Shown: positions 44,505 through 54,525 of the stretch, one piece after another
Position numbering within the stretch: position 1 is the first letter of the stretch
How the letters are laid out: the number at the start of each line of letters is the position of its first letter
Assembly: GCA_002702065.1 (NCBI GenBank)
Contig: NZXX01000001.1
Coordinates: 620,001 to 684,000 of the forward strand
Source: Anaerolineaceae bacterium
GTDB taxonomy: Bacteria; Chloroflexota; Anaerolineae; Aggregatilineales; Phototrophicaceae
Reading direction: 5' to 3'
Length of the DNA: 64,000 nucleotides
The notes under the pieces: model-generated
Seen by the model: only the letters and a program-made list of their open reading frames with translations
What the model was told of the DNA's origin: nothing
Databases searched by the model: none
Program-made: the position numbers and the translations under genes

Positions 44505-46592
44505 ATGAATCGTTTGCAACATGAGACTAGCCCCTATTTGCTGCAACATAAGGACAACCCGGTTGACTGGTTCGCCTGGGGTGAAGAAGCTTTTGAGAAG
44601 GCCCGGCAGGAAGATAAACCGGTGCTGCTGAGCATCGGCTACAGCGCCTGTCATTGGTGCCACGTGATGGCGCACGAAAGCTTCGAACACGAACCCACCG
44701 CCAGCATCATGAATGCGGAATTCGTCAACGTGAAGGTGGACCGCGAAGAACGCCCCGATGTCGATGATATTTACATGCAGTCGGTGCAGGCGCTTACCGG
44801 GCACGGCGGCTGGCCGATGACGGTGTTCCTGCTGCCGGATGGTCGCCCGTTTTATGGCGGCACCTATTTCCCGCGTGAACCGCGCATGGGCATGCCCGCG
44901 TTCCGGCAGGTGTTGGCCGGGGTTGCCGAAGCCTACCGCGAGCGCCGCGATGATGTCGAAAAGTCGGCGGCGGCACTGACCGAGTCATTAGACCGCGACG
45001 TGCTGGGCATCGGCGGTGATGCCAGTGCCTTGAATGCTGATCTGTTGGACGCGGCGGCAGGCGGCATCCTGAGCAGCTTTGACGCGGACCTCGGTGGTTT
45101 TGGCCGGGCGCCCAAGTTCCCGCAGCCGATGAACCTGGAATTTCTGCTGCGCTCGGCGGTTCGTGCCGATAACCGGGATGCCCTGCACGCGGTGACATTC
45201 ACGCTCAAACAGATGGCACGCGGGGGCATTTACGACCAGATTGGCGGGGGTTTTCACCGGTATAGCGTCGATGCGATTTGGCTGGTGCCGCACTTCGAGA
45301 AAATGCTCTACGACAACGCGCAGCTCAGCCGGGTGTATCTGCACGCATGGCAGGCCACAGGTGATGAATTCTTCAGGCGTATCGCTATCGAGATTTACGA
45401 CTATATCCTGCGCGAGATGACCAGCGCCGAAGGCGGTTTCTACAGCACGACGGACGCCGACAGCGAGGGCGAAGAGGGCAAGTTCTTCGTCTGGTATCAG
45501 GAAGAACTGTACGACCTGCTGGGCGATGAGGACGGGGATATCGCCGTCGAATACTGGGGTGTGACGCCCGGGGGCAACTTCGAGGGGCATAATATCCTGT
45601 ATGTGCCGAATGAGGATGGCGTGGTGGCGGACCGGCTGGACCTGACGGAAGATGCGCTGTACGCCCGGCTGGATGCCATCAAGGACAAGCTGTATGCCGC
45701 ACGGACCCAGCGGGTGCATCCGGGCCTGGACGACAAGATTCTGACGTCATGGAATGGCATGATGCTGGCCAGTCTGGCAGAGGCGGCGCGCGTGCTGCAA
45801 CGGGATGATTACCGGGACGCGGCGGTGCGCTGTGCGGAATTTCTGCTGCGTGAACTGCGCACCGAGGGGAACCGGCTGCTGCGCACGTACAAGGATGGTC
45901 GGGCCAAGATTAACGGCTATCTCGAAGACTACGCCAACCTGATCGACGGGCTGCTGGAGCTGTACCAGACGACATTCGCAGAGCAGTGGTTCACAGCGGC
46001 GCGTGACCTGTGCGATTATGCGCTGGAACACTTCGCAGCAGAAGATGGCGGCTTCTTCGACACCAGCGACGAACATGAAGCGCTGATCGTGCGCCCTCGC
46101 AACGTGCAGGACAATGCCACACCGTCCGGCAATGCGATGATGGCAAAGCAGCTGCTGCGGCTGGCGGCGTATACCGGCGATGCGCGTTACGATCAGGCGG
46201 CGGAAGGGACATTGCGGCTGCTGACCGAGGCGCTGCGCCAGTTCCCGCAAGCATTTGGTGAATCGCTGAACGCGGCGGATATGCTGGTGGCGGGGCATCA
46301 GGAAGTGGCGATTGTTGGCGCACAGGCTGATGACACCACGCAGGCGCTGCTGCATGTCGTTACTGAAGCATACCGGCCCAATGTGATTACGGCGCTCTCA
46401 GAAACGAACGTCGATGGTGAAACGACGATTCCGCTGCTGAATTACCGCATGATGCGCGGCGGTGTGCCGACCGTCTACGTCTGCCGCAATTTCGCCTGTG
46501 CCATGCCGGTCACGACGCCGGATGAAATGCGCCGGTTGCTAAGTGATTCATCGGGCGAGGCAACCCCACCGGAAGGCGCGCTGAAACTGTGA
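44505..46592 (+). CDS. YyaL/SPATA20-type protein: thioredoxin-like domain plus six-hairpin barrel
   Basis: A 695-residue protein. Residues 1-165 form a DUF255 thioredoxin-like domain that starts [29 protein letters not shown] and carries the redox motif CHWCHVM in place of CxxC. The rest is an (alpha/alpha)6-barrel typical of glycosidase-fold proteins ([41 protein letters not shown]). The family is widespread, with no settled biochemical role. It starts a run of coupled genes: the next gene begins four bases before its stop. Confidence 0.92.
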   Translation: MNRLQHETSPYLLQHKDNPVDWFAWGEEAFEKARQEDKPVLLSIGYSACHWCHVMAHESFEHEPTASIMNAEFVNVKVDREERPDVDDIYMQSVQALTGHGGWPMTVFLLPDGRPFYGGTYFPREPRMGMPAFRQVLAGVAEAYRERRDDVEKSAAALTESLDRDVLGIGGDASALNADLLDAAAGGILSSFDADLGGFGRAPKFPQPMNLEFLLRSAVRADNRDALHAVTFTLKQMARGGIYDQIGGGFHRYSVDAIWLVPHFEKMLYDNAQLSRVYLHAWQATGDEFFRRIAIEIYDYILREMTSAEGGFYSTTDADSEGEEGKFFVWYQEELYDLLGDEDGDIAVEYWGVTPGGNFEGHNILYVPNEDGVVADRLDLTEDALYARLDAIKDKLYAARTQRVHPGLDDKILTSWNGMMLASLAEAARVLQRDDYRDAAVRCAEFLLRELRTEGNRLLRTYKDGRAKINGYLEDYANLIDGLLELYQTTFAEQWFTAARDLCDYALEHFAAEDGGFFDTSDEHEALIVRPRNVQDNATPSGNAMMAKQLLRLAAYTGDARYDQAAEGTLRLLTEALRQFPQAFGESLNAADMLVAGHQEVAIVGAQADDTTQALLHVVTEAYRPNVITALSETNVDGETTIPLLNYRMMRGGVPTVYVCRNFACAMPVTTPDEMRRLLSDSSGEATPPEGALKL

Positions 46593-47170
46593 AACCAGGC
46601 AGCAGGGTACTGGTCGTCGATGTAGAGGCAACCTGCTGGCGGGGGCATCCACCCCCCGGCGAGCGGCGTGAAATTATCGAAATCGGCGTTTGTGAACTGG
46701 ATATCCAGCGGGCCAGACCAGGACCAGCCTACAGCATTCTGGTCAAGCCGCAGCGTTCGCATATCAGCGAATTCTGCACGCGCCTGACGTCGATCACGCC
46801 AGAAATGGCGGCACAGGGTATCCTGTTCAACGAGGCCTGTACCGTGCTGCGACGGGACTATCGTTCGTGCGAATTAATCTGGTCAAGCTGGGGCAAGGAC
46901 GACCGCAAGATGTTCGAGGAGCAATGCGCGACCCTGCGCGTGTCTTATCCCTTCAGCCCACAACACATCGACCTGCGGCGCTTGTTTGCGATGGTCACGC
47001 GGCAGGATAAGTCGGTCAAGCTGCGGTATGTCGGCCTGCTGAAAGCGCTGGAACTGGCTGGCCTGCAATATCGCGGCAAGGTCCATCGCGGCGTGGATGA
47101 TGCCTATAACACCGCTCGTCTGCTGGCTATGATGGTACAGCAGCATGGCACAGGAATATTGCAGGCATGA
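46589..47170 (+). CDS. DEDDh 3'-5' exonuclease (Eri1/KapD-like)
   Basis: A 193-residue exonuclease-fold protein. The metal-binding acidic residues appear in order: DVEATCW (Asp and Glu of motif I), [15 protein letters not shown] (motif II Asp), and [14 protein letters not shown] (the H-x4-D of motif III). DVEATCW and SSWGKxD are hallmarks of Eri1/KapD-type RNA exonucleases, which trim structured RNA 3' ends. It starts with GTG at 46589 overlapping the previous stop, and its own stop overlaps the next gene by four bases. Such tight coupling suggests a shared function with the YyaL-like protein, but which one is unclear. Confidence 0.87.
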   Translation: MKPGSRVLVVDVEATCWRGHPPPGERREIIEIGVCELDIQRARPGPAYSILVKPQRSHISEFCTRLTSITPEMAAQGILFNEACTVLRRDYRSCELIWSSWGKDDRKMFEEQCATLRVSYPFSPQHIDLRRLFAMVTRQDKSVKLRYVGLLKALELAGLQYRGKVHRGVDDAYNTARLLAMMVQQHGTGILQA

Positions 47171-47646
47171 ACCCGGAACGCCAGTCCACAGCGGATTACT
47201 TCCGCATGATCTTGCTGACCGTAATGGGGCAGGCCTTCGAAGCCGCCGGTTATACGCTTGATGAAAACCCGGTCCAGTGGGCAGGGGGGCGCTTCCGCTT
47301 TGGTAAACCGCTCTCCGGCGAGTTGCGCGGGTTCATTGAATTTCAACTGCTGGCCTATACCGAAAACGAGTGGGTCGCGCGCATGCCGTCCCGCTTTCGG
47401 GTCCATCTGATCCGCACGGACAAGCCCACACCCTACGCGGCCAGCACGCATCCGGACTACCGGCAGCGGACCCTGAGCGCCCTCGTTGTGGATGATTTCC
47501 ACGTCGACATTTTGCCATCCGCCGATCACTGGTGGACCTTCAGCAACACGGATGATCTGGGCCGTGCGCTGGCCGAAGCGGGGCATCTGGTGATTGGTTA
47601 TGGGATGCCGTGGCTGGCCGGGGAACTGGAACCGCCGTCGGGTTAG
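47167..47646 (+). CDS. Hypothetical protein, 159 residues
   Basis: A soluble protein of unknown family. Its sequence has many aromatic residues in predicted strands (GGRFRFGKPLSGELRGFIEFQLLAYTENEWVARMPSRFRVHLIRTD and DDFHVDILPSADHWWTFSN), suggesting a single beta-rich domain. It is the third gene of the YyaL/exonuclease run and overlaps its predecessor by four bases (ATGA). The next gene may begin on its own promoter about 50 bases downstream. Confidence 0.7.
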   Translation: MNPERQSTADYFRMILLTVMGQAFEAAGYTLDENPVQWAGGRFRFGKPLSGELRGFIEFQLLAYTENEWVARMPSRFRVHLIRTDKPTPYAASTHPDYRQRTLSALVVDDFHVDILPSADHWWTFSNTDDLGRALAEAGHLVIGYGMPWLAGELEPPSG

Positions 47647-47682
47647 CGTTGGTTTAACATCATATACCCCGCCGCACGGACA

Positions 47683-47691
47683 TGATACAAT
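47683..47691 (+). promoter_or_regulatory. Extended -10 promoter of the SLT lipoprotein gene
   Basis: TGATACAAT fits the TGn-extended -10. Seven bases separate it from ATG 47699, the same geometry as at the MurF-Alr gene, which suggests a leaderless transcript. Confidence 0.4.
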
Positions 47692-47698
47692 GCCCGGC

Positions 47699-50143
47699 AT
47701 GATGGACAATACGACAACGCGTTCCGCGCCCAACCGCTTTTCTCGCCTGTTGATAGCTGTTTTGCTGCTGACCATCCTGGCTGCCTGCAACCTCAATCAG
47801 CAGCAGACGATCATTGTGACAGCGACACCGGATGTAACGCCGACTTTCACCCCCGAACCTGCCCCGACAGAGACACCACCGCCGCCCCCCACGCCAACGA
47901 TTGACCCGGCGCTGGTGCTGCAAACCGGGGATAATTTCCTGCTGAATGGCTATTACGAGAACGCCGTCAGCACCTATCAGACGGTGTTGAATCAGGATGC
48001 GCCGCCGCAGTTTGCGGCCCCGGCGGCTTTCCGGTTGGGGCAGGCCGCGCTGCGTGAAGGGTTGTTCAGCAATGCGGTAAGCTCGCTGACGACGCTAATT
48101 GACCAGTTCCCCCAGGACCCGAACCGGGCACAGGCTTTTTTCCTGCGTGGCGATGCTTATCTCGGTTTGTCGGAATGGAGCGCCGCCATTGCCGATTTTC
48201 AGCAGTACCTGACGATGCGTCCCGGCCTGATCGACAGTTACGTCCACGAACGAATCGCCGATGCACAGCTGGCACTGGGGCAGACTGAAGAATCGTTTGC
48301 CAGTTACGCCAGCGCCGTCGCGGCGAACCGGACCCAGGTGCCGCTGCTGGCCCTGCGAGAGAAAGTGGCACAGGTGTATCGCACCGCGTCGCGTCCGGCG
48401 GATGCCATTGCGCAGTACGATGCCATTCTGGAAACCGCGGAAAATGACCCTTACCGCGCCTCGATGCAACTGGCTGCAGCGCAGACGCTGCTGGACAGCG
48501 GCGATCTGGAAAATGGGCTGGCACGGATGCAGACGGTCTTCGACGAGTATCCTGCTACCGCATCAGCCTATGAAGCGATGCAGGTGCTGCTGGCAAATGA
48601 GGCCGAACTCAGCAATCTGGCGATTGGCCGGGTCGCGTTTCTGTATGGCGATTATGAGCGTGCCATCGAAGCCCTCAATACACATTCGACCGAGTACCAA
48701 CTGGATGCCATTCCGGCAGAACTGCACCTGATGCTGGGCCGGGCCTATCGTGAGATTGGCAATTCGGACGCAGCGGTCACGGCCTTCCAGACGATTATTG
48801 ACCAGTACCCGCAGGACCCGCAGTTTGGTGAGGCGCTGCTGGAACAGGGGCGCACCCGGTTTCTGCTGGGCGACATCCCGGCGGCGATCGAGCGCTACCT
48901 GTTTATTGCGGACAACTATGGCTATCTGGCAGAAACGGCTGCCGAGGCGTTGTGGCGCGCCGGTTATCTGTATGGCACAAACGACAGCCCGACCGAGTCG
49001 CGGCAGGTTTTTGAACGGCTGGCAAACGAATACCCGGATACCGATCAGGCACGCAGCGGTTTGTTTCTGGCGGCGTCGGCGGCGTATAACCTGAACGAAA
49101 TACCGCGCGCAGAGCAGTTGTTCTCGCGGCTGGCGGCGACTTCTACCGGTGCTGTGCAGGCCGAAGCGTATCTGTGGGTGGGTCGGCTGGCGCTTCAGCA
49201 GGGTGATGACGCCCGGGCGCAGGAAGTGCTGCGGCTGGCGATTGAAGCCGCGCCGGATGGTTATTACAGCGCTCGCGCACAGGACCTGGTTGAAAATCGC
49301 GCTCCCTTTGAACCCCCTGCCAGCTATCGCTTTCAGTTTGACGAAGCGACCGAACTGGCGACCGCAGAAGACTGGCTGCGGCAGACATTTGGCATCGAGC
49401 AGGAGGGCGCTCTGTGGCCTTTGTCGGCTGCATTGCAGGCAGACCCGCGTCTGATTCGAGGGCGAGAGCTGTGGGCTGTGGGGGCGTTTGAGGAAGCTGA
49501 AGCCGAGTTTACCGCCTTGCTCGACGCCTACCGGTCCGATGCGTTGTCGTCCTATCAGCTTGCCATTGATCTGCGCAGTCTGGCGGCCTATCGTTTTTCA
49601 ATTATTGGCGCGGCAAACCTGATTACGCTGGCCCAGCAGGGCACGCTGGAAGTGCCGTCATACATCGCGCGGCTGCGGTATCCCATCTATTACCTGGATG
49701 TGGTGATGCGGGTGGCGCAGGAACGTGAATTCGATCCGCTGCTGATGTTTTCGTTGATCCGTCTGGAAAGTCTGTTTGATACGTATGCGACTGCTGCCGC
49801 GGGGGAAAAGGGCCTGACCCAGGTGATACCCGGTACAGCGGAATATATCGCCAATCAGCTGCAATGGCCGAACTACAAGCACAGCGACTTGTTCCGGCCC
49901 TATGCAGGCATCACCTTTGGCGCTTATTATCTGGATGAGCAGTTAGACCGGTTTGAGAACAATGTCCCGGCTGCGCTTGCTGGCTATAATGCGGGACCGG
50001 GACGTGCTCTGGATTGGTTGCGGTTATCGGGGGGTGATCCTGATTTGTTCATGACCACCATTACCATCGATTCGACGCGGAGCTACGTTCAGCTAATCTA
50101 CGGCTTCTACAATATCTACCGGGCACTCTATGGCGAACCCTGA
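47699..50143 (+). CDS. TPR-repeat lipoprotein with C-terminal lytic transglycosylase domain
   Basis: An 814-residue exported protein. A signal peptide with lipobox (LLTILAAC) is followed by a Pro/Thr linker (FTPEPAPTETPPPPPTPT). Residues ~70-600 hold about a dozen TPR-like repeats (YENAVSTYQTVLNQ, SNAVSSLTTLIDQFPQDPNRAQAFFLRGDAYLGL, and so on). The last ~170 residues are an SLT domain: LIRLESLFDTYATAAAGEKGLTQVIPGTA with catalytic Glu in LES, and AALAGYNAGPGRALDWL. It should cleave peptidoglycan glycan strands at the outer face of the membrane, in a complex built on its TPR superhelix. The start is uncertain: ATG 47690 and 47702 are alternatives. Confidence 0.88.
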   Translation: MMDNTTTRSAPNRFSRLLIAVLLLTILAACNLNQQQTIIVTATPDVTPTFTPEPAPTETPPPPPTPTIDPALVLQTGDNFLLNGYYENAVSTYQTVLNQDAPPQFAAPAAFRLGQAALREGLFSNAVSSLTTLIDQFPQDPNRAQAFFLRGDAYLGLSEWSAAIADFQQYLTMRPGLIDSYVHERIADAQLALGQTEESFASYASAVAANRTQVPLLALREKVAQVYRTASRPADAIAQYDAILETAENDPYRASMQLAAAQTLLDSGDLENGLARMQTVFDEYPATASAYEAMQVLLANEAELSNLAIGRVAFLYGDYERAIEALNTHSTEYQLDAIPAELHLMLGRAYREIGNSDAAVTAFQTIIDQYPQDPQFGEALLEQGRTRFLLGDIPAAIERYLFIADNYGYLAETAAEALWRAGYLYGTNDSPTESRQVFERLANEYPDTDQARSGLFLAASAAYNLNEIPRAEQLFSRLAATSTGAVQAEAYLWVGRLALQQGDDARAQEVLRLAIEAAPDGYYSARAQDLVENRAPFEPPASYRFQFDEATELATAEDWLRQTFGIEQEGALWPLSAALQADPRLIRGRELWAVGAFEEAEAEFTALLDAYRSDALSSYQLAIDLRSLAAYRFSIIGAANLITLAQQGTLEVPSYIARLRYPIYYLDVVMRVAQEREFDPLLMFSLIRLESLFDTYATAAAGEKGLTQVIPGTAEYIANQLQWPNYKHSDLFRPYAGITFGAYYLDEQLDRFENNVPAALAGYNAGPGRALDWLRLSGGDPDLFMTTITIDSTRSYVQLIYGFYNIYRALYGEP

Positions 50144-50156
50144 TGGGTTGTCTCGG

Positions 50157-50540
50157 TCAGGCCTCGGCGCCGTTTTCGCCCAGCATCAGGCGGACCTTGG
50201 CGACGAGGTCATGATGTAGAATCGGCTTGGGCAGGTAATCGTTGGCGCCAGCCTCGATACCCCGCATGATGCTTTCGGCATCGCCGCGTGCGGACAGAAT
50301 GAGCACCGGAATAGTTCCGATGTCGTCACGCTCCCGAATCACCTTACACAGATCAATACCGTTCATACCCGGCATCATCACGTCCAGGATGATCAGATCG
50401 GGTTGATTCTGGTCGAGTACCGTGAGCGCTGTCTTGGCGTCTTTGGCCTTTAACACGCTGAAGCCGCCGCGTTCCAGCATGATCCCTATTAAGGTCAGTG
50501 CGCCGATCTCATCGTCCACGACCAGGATTTGTTTCTTCAT
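50157..50540 (-). CDS. Single-domain response regulator (REC only)
   Basis: A 127-residue CheY-like receiver. The acidic pocket VVDDE (9-11), phospho-acceptor Asp53 in LIILDVMMPGMNG, the Ser in LILSARGD and Lys105 in DYLPKP are all intact. There is no output domain. It is alone in its transcription unit with no kinase next to it; GGAGG precedes the ATG. It converges on the SLT lipoprotein gene, and its target is unknown. Confidence 0.9.
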   Translation of the reverse strand: MKKQILVVDDEIGALTLIGIMLERGGFSVLKAKDAKTALTVLDQNQPDLIILDVMMPGMNGIDLCKVIRERDDIGTIPVLILSARGDAESIMRGIEAGANDYLPKPILHHDLVAKVRLMLGENGAEA

Positions 50541-51035
50541 GCAGACCTCCAGGGGCGTGATGTCTCATAGTTGGTGCCAGGCATAGCTGAACTACCTGTT
50601 TAATTCGTTTAAACATTAAGATTGCAATGTGTTCTTATCGCAACTTCAAGTTTACCACTATTTCTTTGCGTGGTGCAACCAGGATTCAATCAATTTTTGC
50701 TCTGTGCAGCCAGCCAAATCTCTGCTGATTCGTACCATATTTTTCATCATAGCATATGGTTGAAAAAGAAATCTACCAGTTTATTTGTGTGTCACAGATA
50801 CTATAAACGCAATTGATGAATTTCGTAAAGGCATTGTAGTTCAGAATTTATAATTTTGCTTGCCTGAATTTGCTTTCATTATGCCCCGTGGGCACTTATC
50901 TTGGAATTGAGCATACCACAACCTTTTGATTTTTAGCGTAAGGCTCTGGTTTCGGTTTGTAATCCACGATCTCAGGCCAATACCTTTTAAGGAACAAGAC
51001 CGGGATTGTGCCCCGGCCTTGTCGTATGCACCTGT
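50541..51035. other. AT-rich gap of 495 bases with no gene
   Basis: The region lies between two minus-strand genes and is visibly richer in A and T than its surroundings. Short open frames here (for example 50622-50816) have no ribosome site or protein-like composition and are rejected. An inverted repeat ACCATAT / ATATGGT spans 50734-50760, overlapping TTTTTCA / TGAAAAA arms. A terminator for the phosphorylase gene is at its right end. It presumably holds the response-regulator promoter. Confidence 0.5.
50994..51022 (-). terminator. Probable terminator of the glucan phosphorylase gene
   Basis: An 11-base stem with a single mismatch (ACAAGGCCGGG / CCCGGTCTTGT on the minus strand) begins 13 bases after the stop codon at 51036. 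The tail TTCCTT is only moderately U-rich, so efficiency is uncertain. Confidence 0.55.
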
Positions 51036-53612
51036 TTAGAGATGTGCCCAGGTAATCAAACCGGGCTGGATTGAAGTGGGTAGCAGCTCGTGGTCTGGCA
51101 GCACGCGCACCGATAAACCGCGCTCGCCGCTGGTATGATACACATACTTGACCGTGAACTTGTAGCCACTGCCGGATTTGCCAGCGGGCTGCATGTCGAT
51201 GGCAATCCCGCCTTCCTCGCCAATCTCATGCGTCGCGTTGAGCTGGCCGGAGTACAACTGCACCCGTACATCATCCGGCGTCAGTTGATCCAGAAAGACC
51301 GTCGCCTCGATGGTGAACTCTTTGCCCACCATCACCTGTTCGTCAGAAATTTTGACGTCTTCGATGCGCACCTGCGGCCAAACCTGCTGGATACGCTTGC
51401 GCCAGGCGCTGAAGGCTTTGCCCCGTGCCATGTTGCTTTCGATCATTTCCAGCGTGCGTTCGTAACAGGGCGCGTAGTAACGCTCTGTATACTGCTGGAC
51501 CATGCGGTGTGTGCTGAAGAAAGCGGACAGGCCGCGCATGGAGTTTTTCACTTTACCAATCCACTCGCGCGGGAGCCCATCGCGGCTGCGCTGGTAAAAT
51601 AGCGGGATAATGTCCTTCTCAAGGACGTTGTACAGCGCCTCGCTTTCGACGTAATCCTGATGTTCGGCTTCATGCTCCGGGTATTCCTCGCCATTGCCGA
51701 TCGCCCAGCCAACCTGCGGGTCATAACCTTCGGCCCACCAGCCATCCAGAATGCTGCAATTGAGGCCGCCGTTATAGATGACTTTCATACCGCTGGTCCC
51801 GCTGGCTTCCTTGGGGCGGCGCGGGTTGTTCAGCCACACGTCCACACCCTGAACCAGATAGCGGGCAACGTTCATGTCATAATTTTCCAGAAACACAATC
51901 TTGTCGCGCAGTTCTTCGTCGCGGGCCATGTGGATAATCTCGCGGATCAGTTCCTTGCCGCCCGTATCGTGCGGGTGAGCCTTGCCGGCAAAGATGATCT
52001 GAACCGGACAATCTGGATTATTCAGAATGGCTTTCAGCCGTTCGACATCACGGAAAAGCAGGGTGGCACGCTTGTACGTGGCGAAACGCCGGGCAAAGCC
52101 AATCGTCAAGGCTTCCGGGTTGAGCGCCTGGGCAGCGGCTTCGACCTCGCGGCGGGGGAGGCCCCGGTTTTCGAGCTGTGCCCGCAAACGGCCGCGGGTG
52201 AAGGCAACGAGGCGCTCCCGGCGGCGCTGGTGGGTACGCCATAATTCTTCATCGGGGATGTCATCGACGGCGCTCCAGATTTCGGGGCGATATTCTTCTT
52301 CGCGCCATGATGGGTCCAGGTAGCGATCCAGCAGAGTGCTCATCTCCTGGCTGATCCAGGTTTGGACATGAATACCGTTTGTGATGGAGCCAATCGGTAC
52401 TTCGTCCTCCGGTACATTCGGGTACATCCAACGCCACATGCTGCGTGACACGACACCATGTAACTGGGCAACGCCGTTGACCGCTGCCGACAGGTTGATC
52501 GCCAGCACGGGCATGGAGAATAATTCGTAATCGCCCATATTTTCGCGACCGAGGTTCAGGAACTCGTCCCGTGTCAGCCCCAGTTTCTGATAATAGTCCG
52601 TGAAATGCTCGTCAATCAGGTCAAAGCCAAAGCGTTCCAGGCCGGCGGGCACAGGCGTATGGGTCGTGAAAAGGGTGCTGGCCTTGCCGATTTCGAGCGC
52701 TTCGTGGAAAGATACCTTCTGCTCTTCCATGAGCTGGCGGATACGTTCCAGCGCCAGAAACGCCGAGTGGCCTTCGTTCATGTGGCACACGGTCGGGCGC
52801 AGACCCAGGGCTTCCAGCGCGCGGATACCACCAATGCCCATCAGGATTTCCTGACGGATGCGCGTGCGGCGGTCCCCACCATACAAACGGTCGGTCAGGT
52901 TGCGGTCTTCGGCCAGCTTGTTTTCGTCGATATTGGTATCCAGCAGATAAAGGGGGATGCGGCCAACCTGTACCTTGCGGATGACGGCGTATAATTCACG
53001 TCCGGGCATCGGCACGCTGATGATAATGGGCTTGCCACTTTTATCCAGCTGGAGCGATACTGGCAGGTTGGAATAATCGTTGATCGGGTAGGATTCCTGC
53101 TGGTAGCCATCCGCATTCAGATACTGATGGAAATAGCCTTCCTGATAGAGCAGACCCACGCCAACCAGCGGCAGGCCGAGGTCGCTGGCGCTTTTGAGAT
53201 GGTCCCCGCTGAGCACCCCCAGGCCACCGGAATAATTTTGCAGGGCTTCGGCCAGGCCAAACTCCATCGAGAAATAGGCGATCATCGGCTTATCAGTCGC
53301 GATGTCGAATTCTTTCTTGAACCAGGTGTTTTCGGCCTTCATGTATTCGTCGAACGAATCGCAAACCCGCTGTAAATGGGCCAGAAATGCCGGGTCTTCT
53401 GCGGCACTTTTCAATCGTTCCTGGCTGACCAGCCCAAGCATCCAGACCGGGTTGTGTTCGGTTGCCCGCCACAGGTCAGGATCAAGCCGCCGAAACAAGG
53501 CGATGGTTTCTTCGTGCCAGGCCCAGCGTAGATTGTAGGCAATTTCTTTAAGTCGGATGAGGGGGTCGGGCAGATTTGGAACAACATTAATCGTTGCTAC
53601 CGGTTTGATCAT
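51036..53612 (-). CDS. glgP: Alpha-glucan (glycogen) phosphorylase
   Basis: An 858-residue enzyme releasing glucose 1-phosphate from glycogen. The N-terminal ~110 residues match the DUF3417 extension found in the TIGR02094-type alpha-glucan phosphorylases. The core has YFSMEFGLAEALQNYSGGLGVLSGDHLKSASDLG, TTHTPVPAG, and the PLP lysine in KEASGTSGMKVIYNGG. A C-terminal beta domain (~750-858) is also typical of this branch. ATG 53612 follows AGGAG six bases away; the upstream part of the frame is not conserved. It opens the glycogen island but points away from the other genes. Confidence 0.95.
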   Translation of the reverse strand: MIKPVATINVVPNLPDPLIRLKEIAYNLRWAWHEETIALFRRLDPDLWRATEHNPVWMLGLVSQERLKSAAEDPAFLAHLQRVCDSFDEYMKAENTWFKKEFDIATDKPMIAYFSMEFGLAEALQNYSGGLGVLSGDHLKSASDLGLPLVGVGLLYQEGYFHQYLNADGYQQESYPINDYSNLPVSLQLDKSGKPIIISVPMPGRELYAVIRKVQVGRIPLYLLDTNIDENKLAEDRNLTDRLYGGDRRTRIRQEILMGIGGIRALEALGLRPTVCHMNEGHSAFLALERIRQLMEEQKVSFHEALEIGKASTLFTTHTPVPAGLERFGFDLIDEHFTDYYQKLGLTRDEFLNLGRENMGDYELFSMPVLAINLSAAVNGVAQLHGVVSRSMWRWMYPNVPEDEVPIGSITNGIHVQTWISQEMSTLLDRYLDPSWREEEYRPEIWSAVDDIPDEELWRTHQRRRERLVAFTRGRLRAQLENRGLPRREVEAAAQALNPEALTIGFARRFATYKRATLLFRDVERLKAILNNPDCPVQIIFAGKAHPHDTGGKELIREIIHMARDEELRDKIVFLENYDMNVARYLVQGVDVWLNNPRRPKEASGTSGMKVIYNGGLNCSILDGWWAEGYDPQVGWAIGNGEEYPEHEAEHQDYVESEALYNVLEKDIIPLFYQRSRDGLPREWIGKVKNSMRGLSAFFSTHRMVQQYTERYYAPCYERTLEMIESNMARGKAFSAWRKRIQQVWPQVRIEDVKISDEQVMVGKEFTIEATVFLDQLTPDDVRVQLYSGQLNATHEIGEEGGIAIDMQPAGKSGSGYKFTVKYVYHTSGERGLSVRVLPDHELLPTSIQPGLITWAHL

Positions 53613-53808
53613 GTTGTCTCCTGTATAATGATTGCTGCGGATGACAGGTGCGGTTCTTGGAACCGTTACCACGCCATCATAGCCTGACTCGGCTGAAATT
53701 GGCAACAGGCAACATGACAACGAATTAAAATAGAGATGTTGACATTTTTATTGTAAGGAAGCTTCTGTTACAATGTAGCCGTGACAGTGCTTCAGCAGGA
53801 GCAACTCT

Positions 53809-54105
53809 ATGTTGAAAAAACGGTTCCTCAAGAGCCGCCCTGTATGTAAAGTGACATTTTCTCTGCCAGCTGCCTTAAAAGCCGAAACAGTGCATCTGGT
53901 AGGCGATTTTAACCAGTGGGACGAGCAGGCAACGCCCATGAAGCAGCTCAAAGATGGGCGATTTTCTGTAGAGCTAGAGCTTGAAACTGGCAACGAATAT
54001 CAGTTTCGCTATCTGGTCGATGGCAGCGAATGGCATAACGACTGGGAAGCGGATAAATACGTGCCCAATCCTTTCAGCGGTGATAATTCGGTTGTGGTGA
54101 CATAG
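53809..54105 (+). CDS. Stand-alone CBM48/isoamylase-N domain protein (copy 1)
   Basis: A 98-residue protein that is a single carbohydrate-binding fold of the CBM48/AMPK-glycogen-binding type: KVTFSLPAALKAETVHLVGDFNQWDEQATPM, then LKDGRFSVELELETGNEYQFRYLVDGSEWHNDWEADKYVPNPFSGDNSVV. The GDFNxW, F-x-Y-x-x-D-G and W-x-x-D-x-x-A-D blocks fit glycogen-binding domains of branching and debranching enzymes. There is no catalytic part. AGGAG seven bases before ATG 53809 gives a clear start. It probably binds glycogen or targets enzymes to it. A paralogue follows at 54183. Confidence 0.9.
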   Translation: MLKKRFLKSRPVCKVTFSLPAALKAETVHLVGDFNQWDEQATPMKQLKDGRFSVELELETGNEYQFRYLVDGSEWHNDWEADKYVPNPFSGDNSVVVT

Positions 54106-54182
54106 AGCAGGTCTTTGGAAATATTTTCTTCCAGGCTCGTAAGAGCATTTTCCGAAGCTGCAAGGATGTGGGAGAAATCGCG

Positions 54183-54473
54183 ATGATTAAGAAGCAATAT
54201 CTGAAGAGCCGCCCTGTATGCAAAGTCACCTTTTCATTGCCTGCCGAAACAGGTGCGGAAAAAGTTGAGGTGGTTGGCGATTTTAATGGTTGGGAGCCAA
54301 CTGCCATGGAACAGTTGAAGGACGGGCGATTCAAGGTGGTTCTGGAACTGGAGCAGGGCAATGCTTATCAGTTTCGCTACCTGTTGAATGGCAACGACTG
54401 GATCAATGAAGAAGAAGCTGACACCTACACCCCGAACCCCTACTTTGGCGAAAACTCGGTCATCAGCCTGTAA
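54183..54473 (+). CDS. Stand-alone CBM48/isoamylase-N domain protein (copy 2)
   Basis: A 96-residue paralogue of the previous protein, sharing KSRPVCKVTFSLPA and the motifs GDFNGWEPTAM, LKDGRFKVVLELEQGNAYQFRYLLNG and DTYTPNPYFGENSV. The genes are 77 bases apart on the same strand, a tandem duplication with roughly half the residues changed, so it is not recent. GGGAGA before ATG 54183 supports this start over a GTG 15 bases upstream. Like copy 1 it lacks a catalytic domain. Confidence 0.9.
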   Translation: MIKKQYLKSRPVCKVTFSLPAETGAEKVEVVGDFNGWEPTAMEQLKDGRFKVVLELEQGNAYQFRYLLNGNDWINEEEADTYTPNPYFGENSVISL

Positions 54474-54476
54474 GGT

Positions 54477-54508
54477 GAAGGCCCCGGCCTTTGTGTAACC
54501 GGGGCTTC
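54477..54508. terminator. Terminator between CBM48 copy 2 and the GH57 gene
   Basis: GAAG-GCCCCGG / CCGGGGC-TTC forms a GC-rich stem with one bulged G and is followed on the plus strand by a T-rich tail. It separates two convergent genes. Confidence 0.65.
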
Positions 54509-54525
54509 TTTCGTATTTTTACCAC

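Noticed and set aside
50622..50816. A 64-residue frame in the AT-rich gap
   Set aside because: No ribosome binding site, no family match, and a Cys/Ser/Ile-rich composition unlike the real proteins around it.
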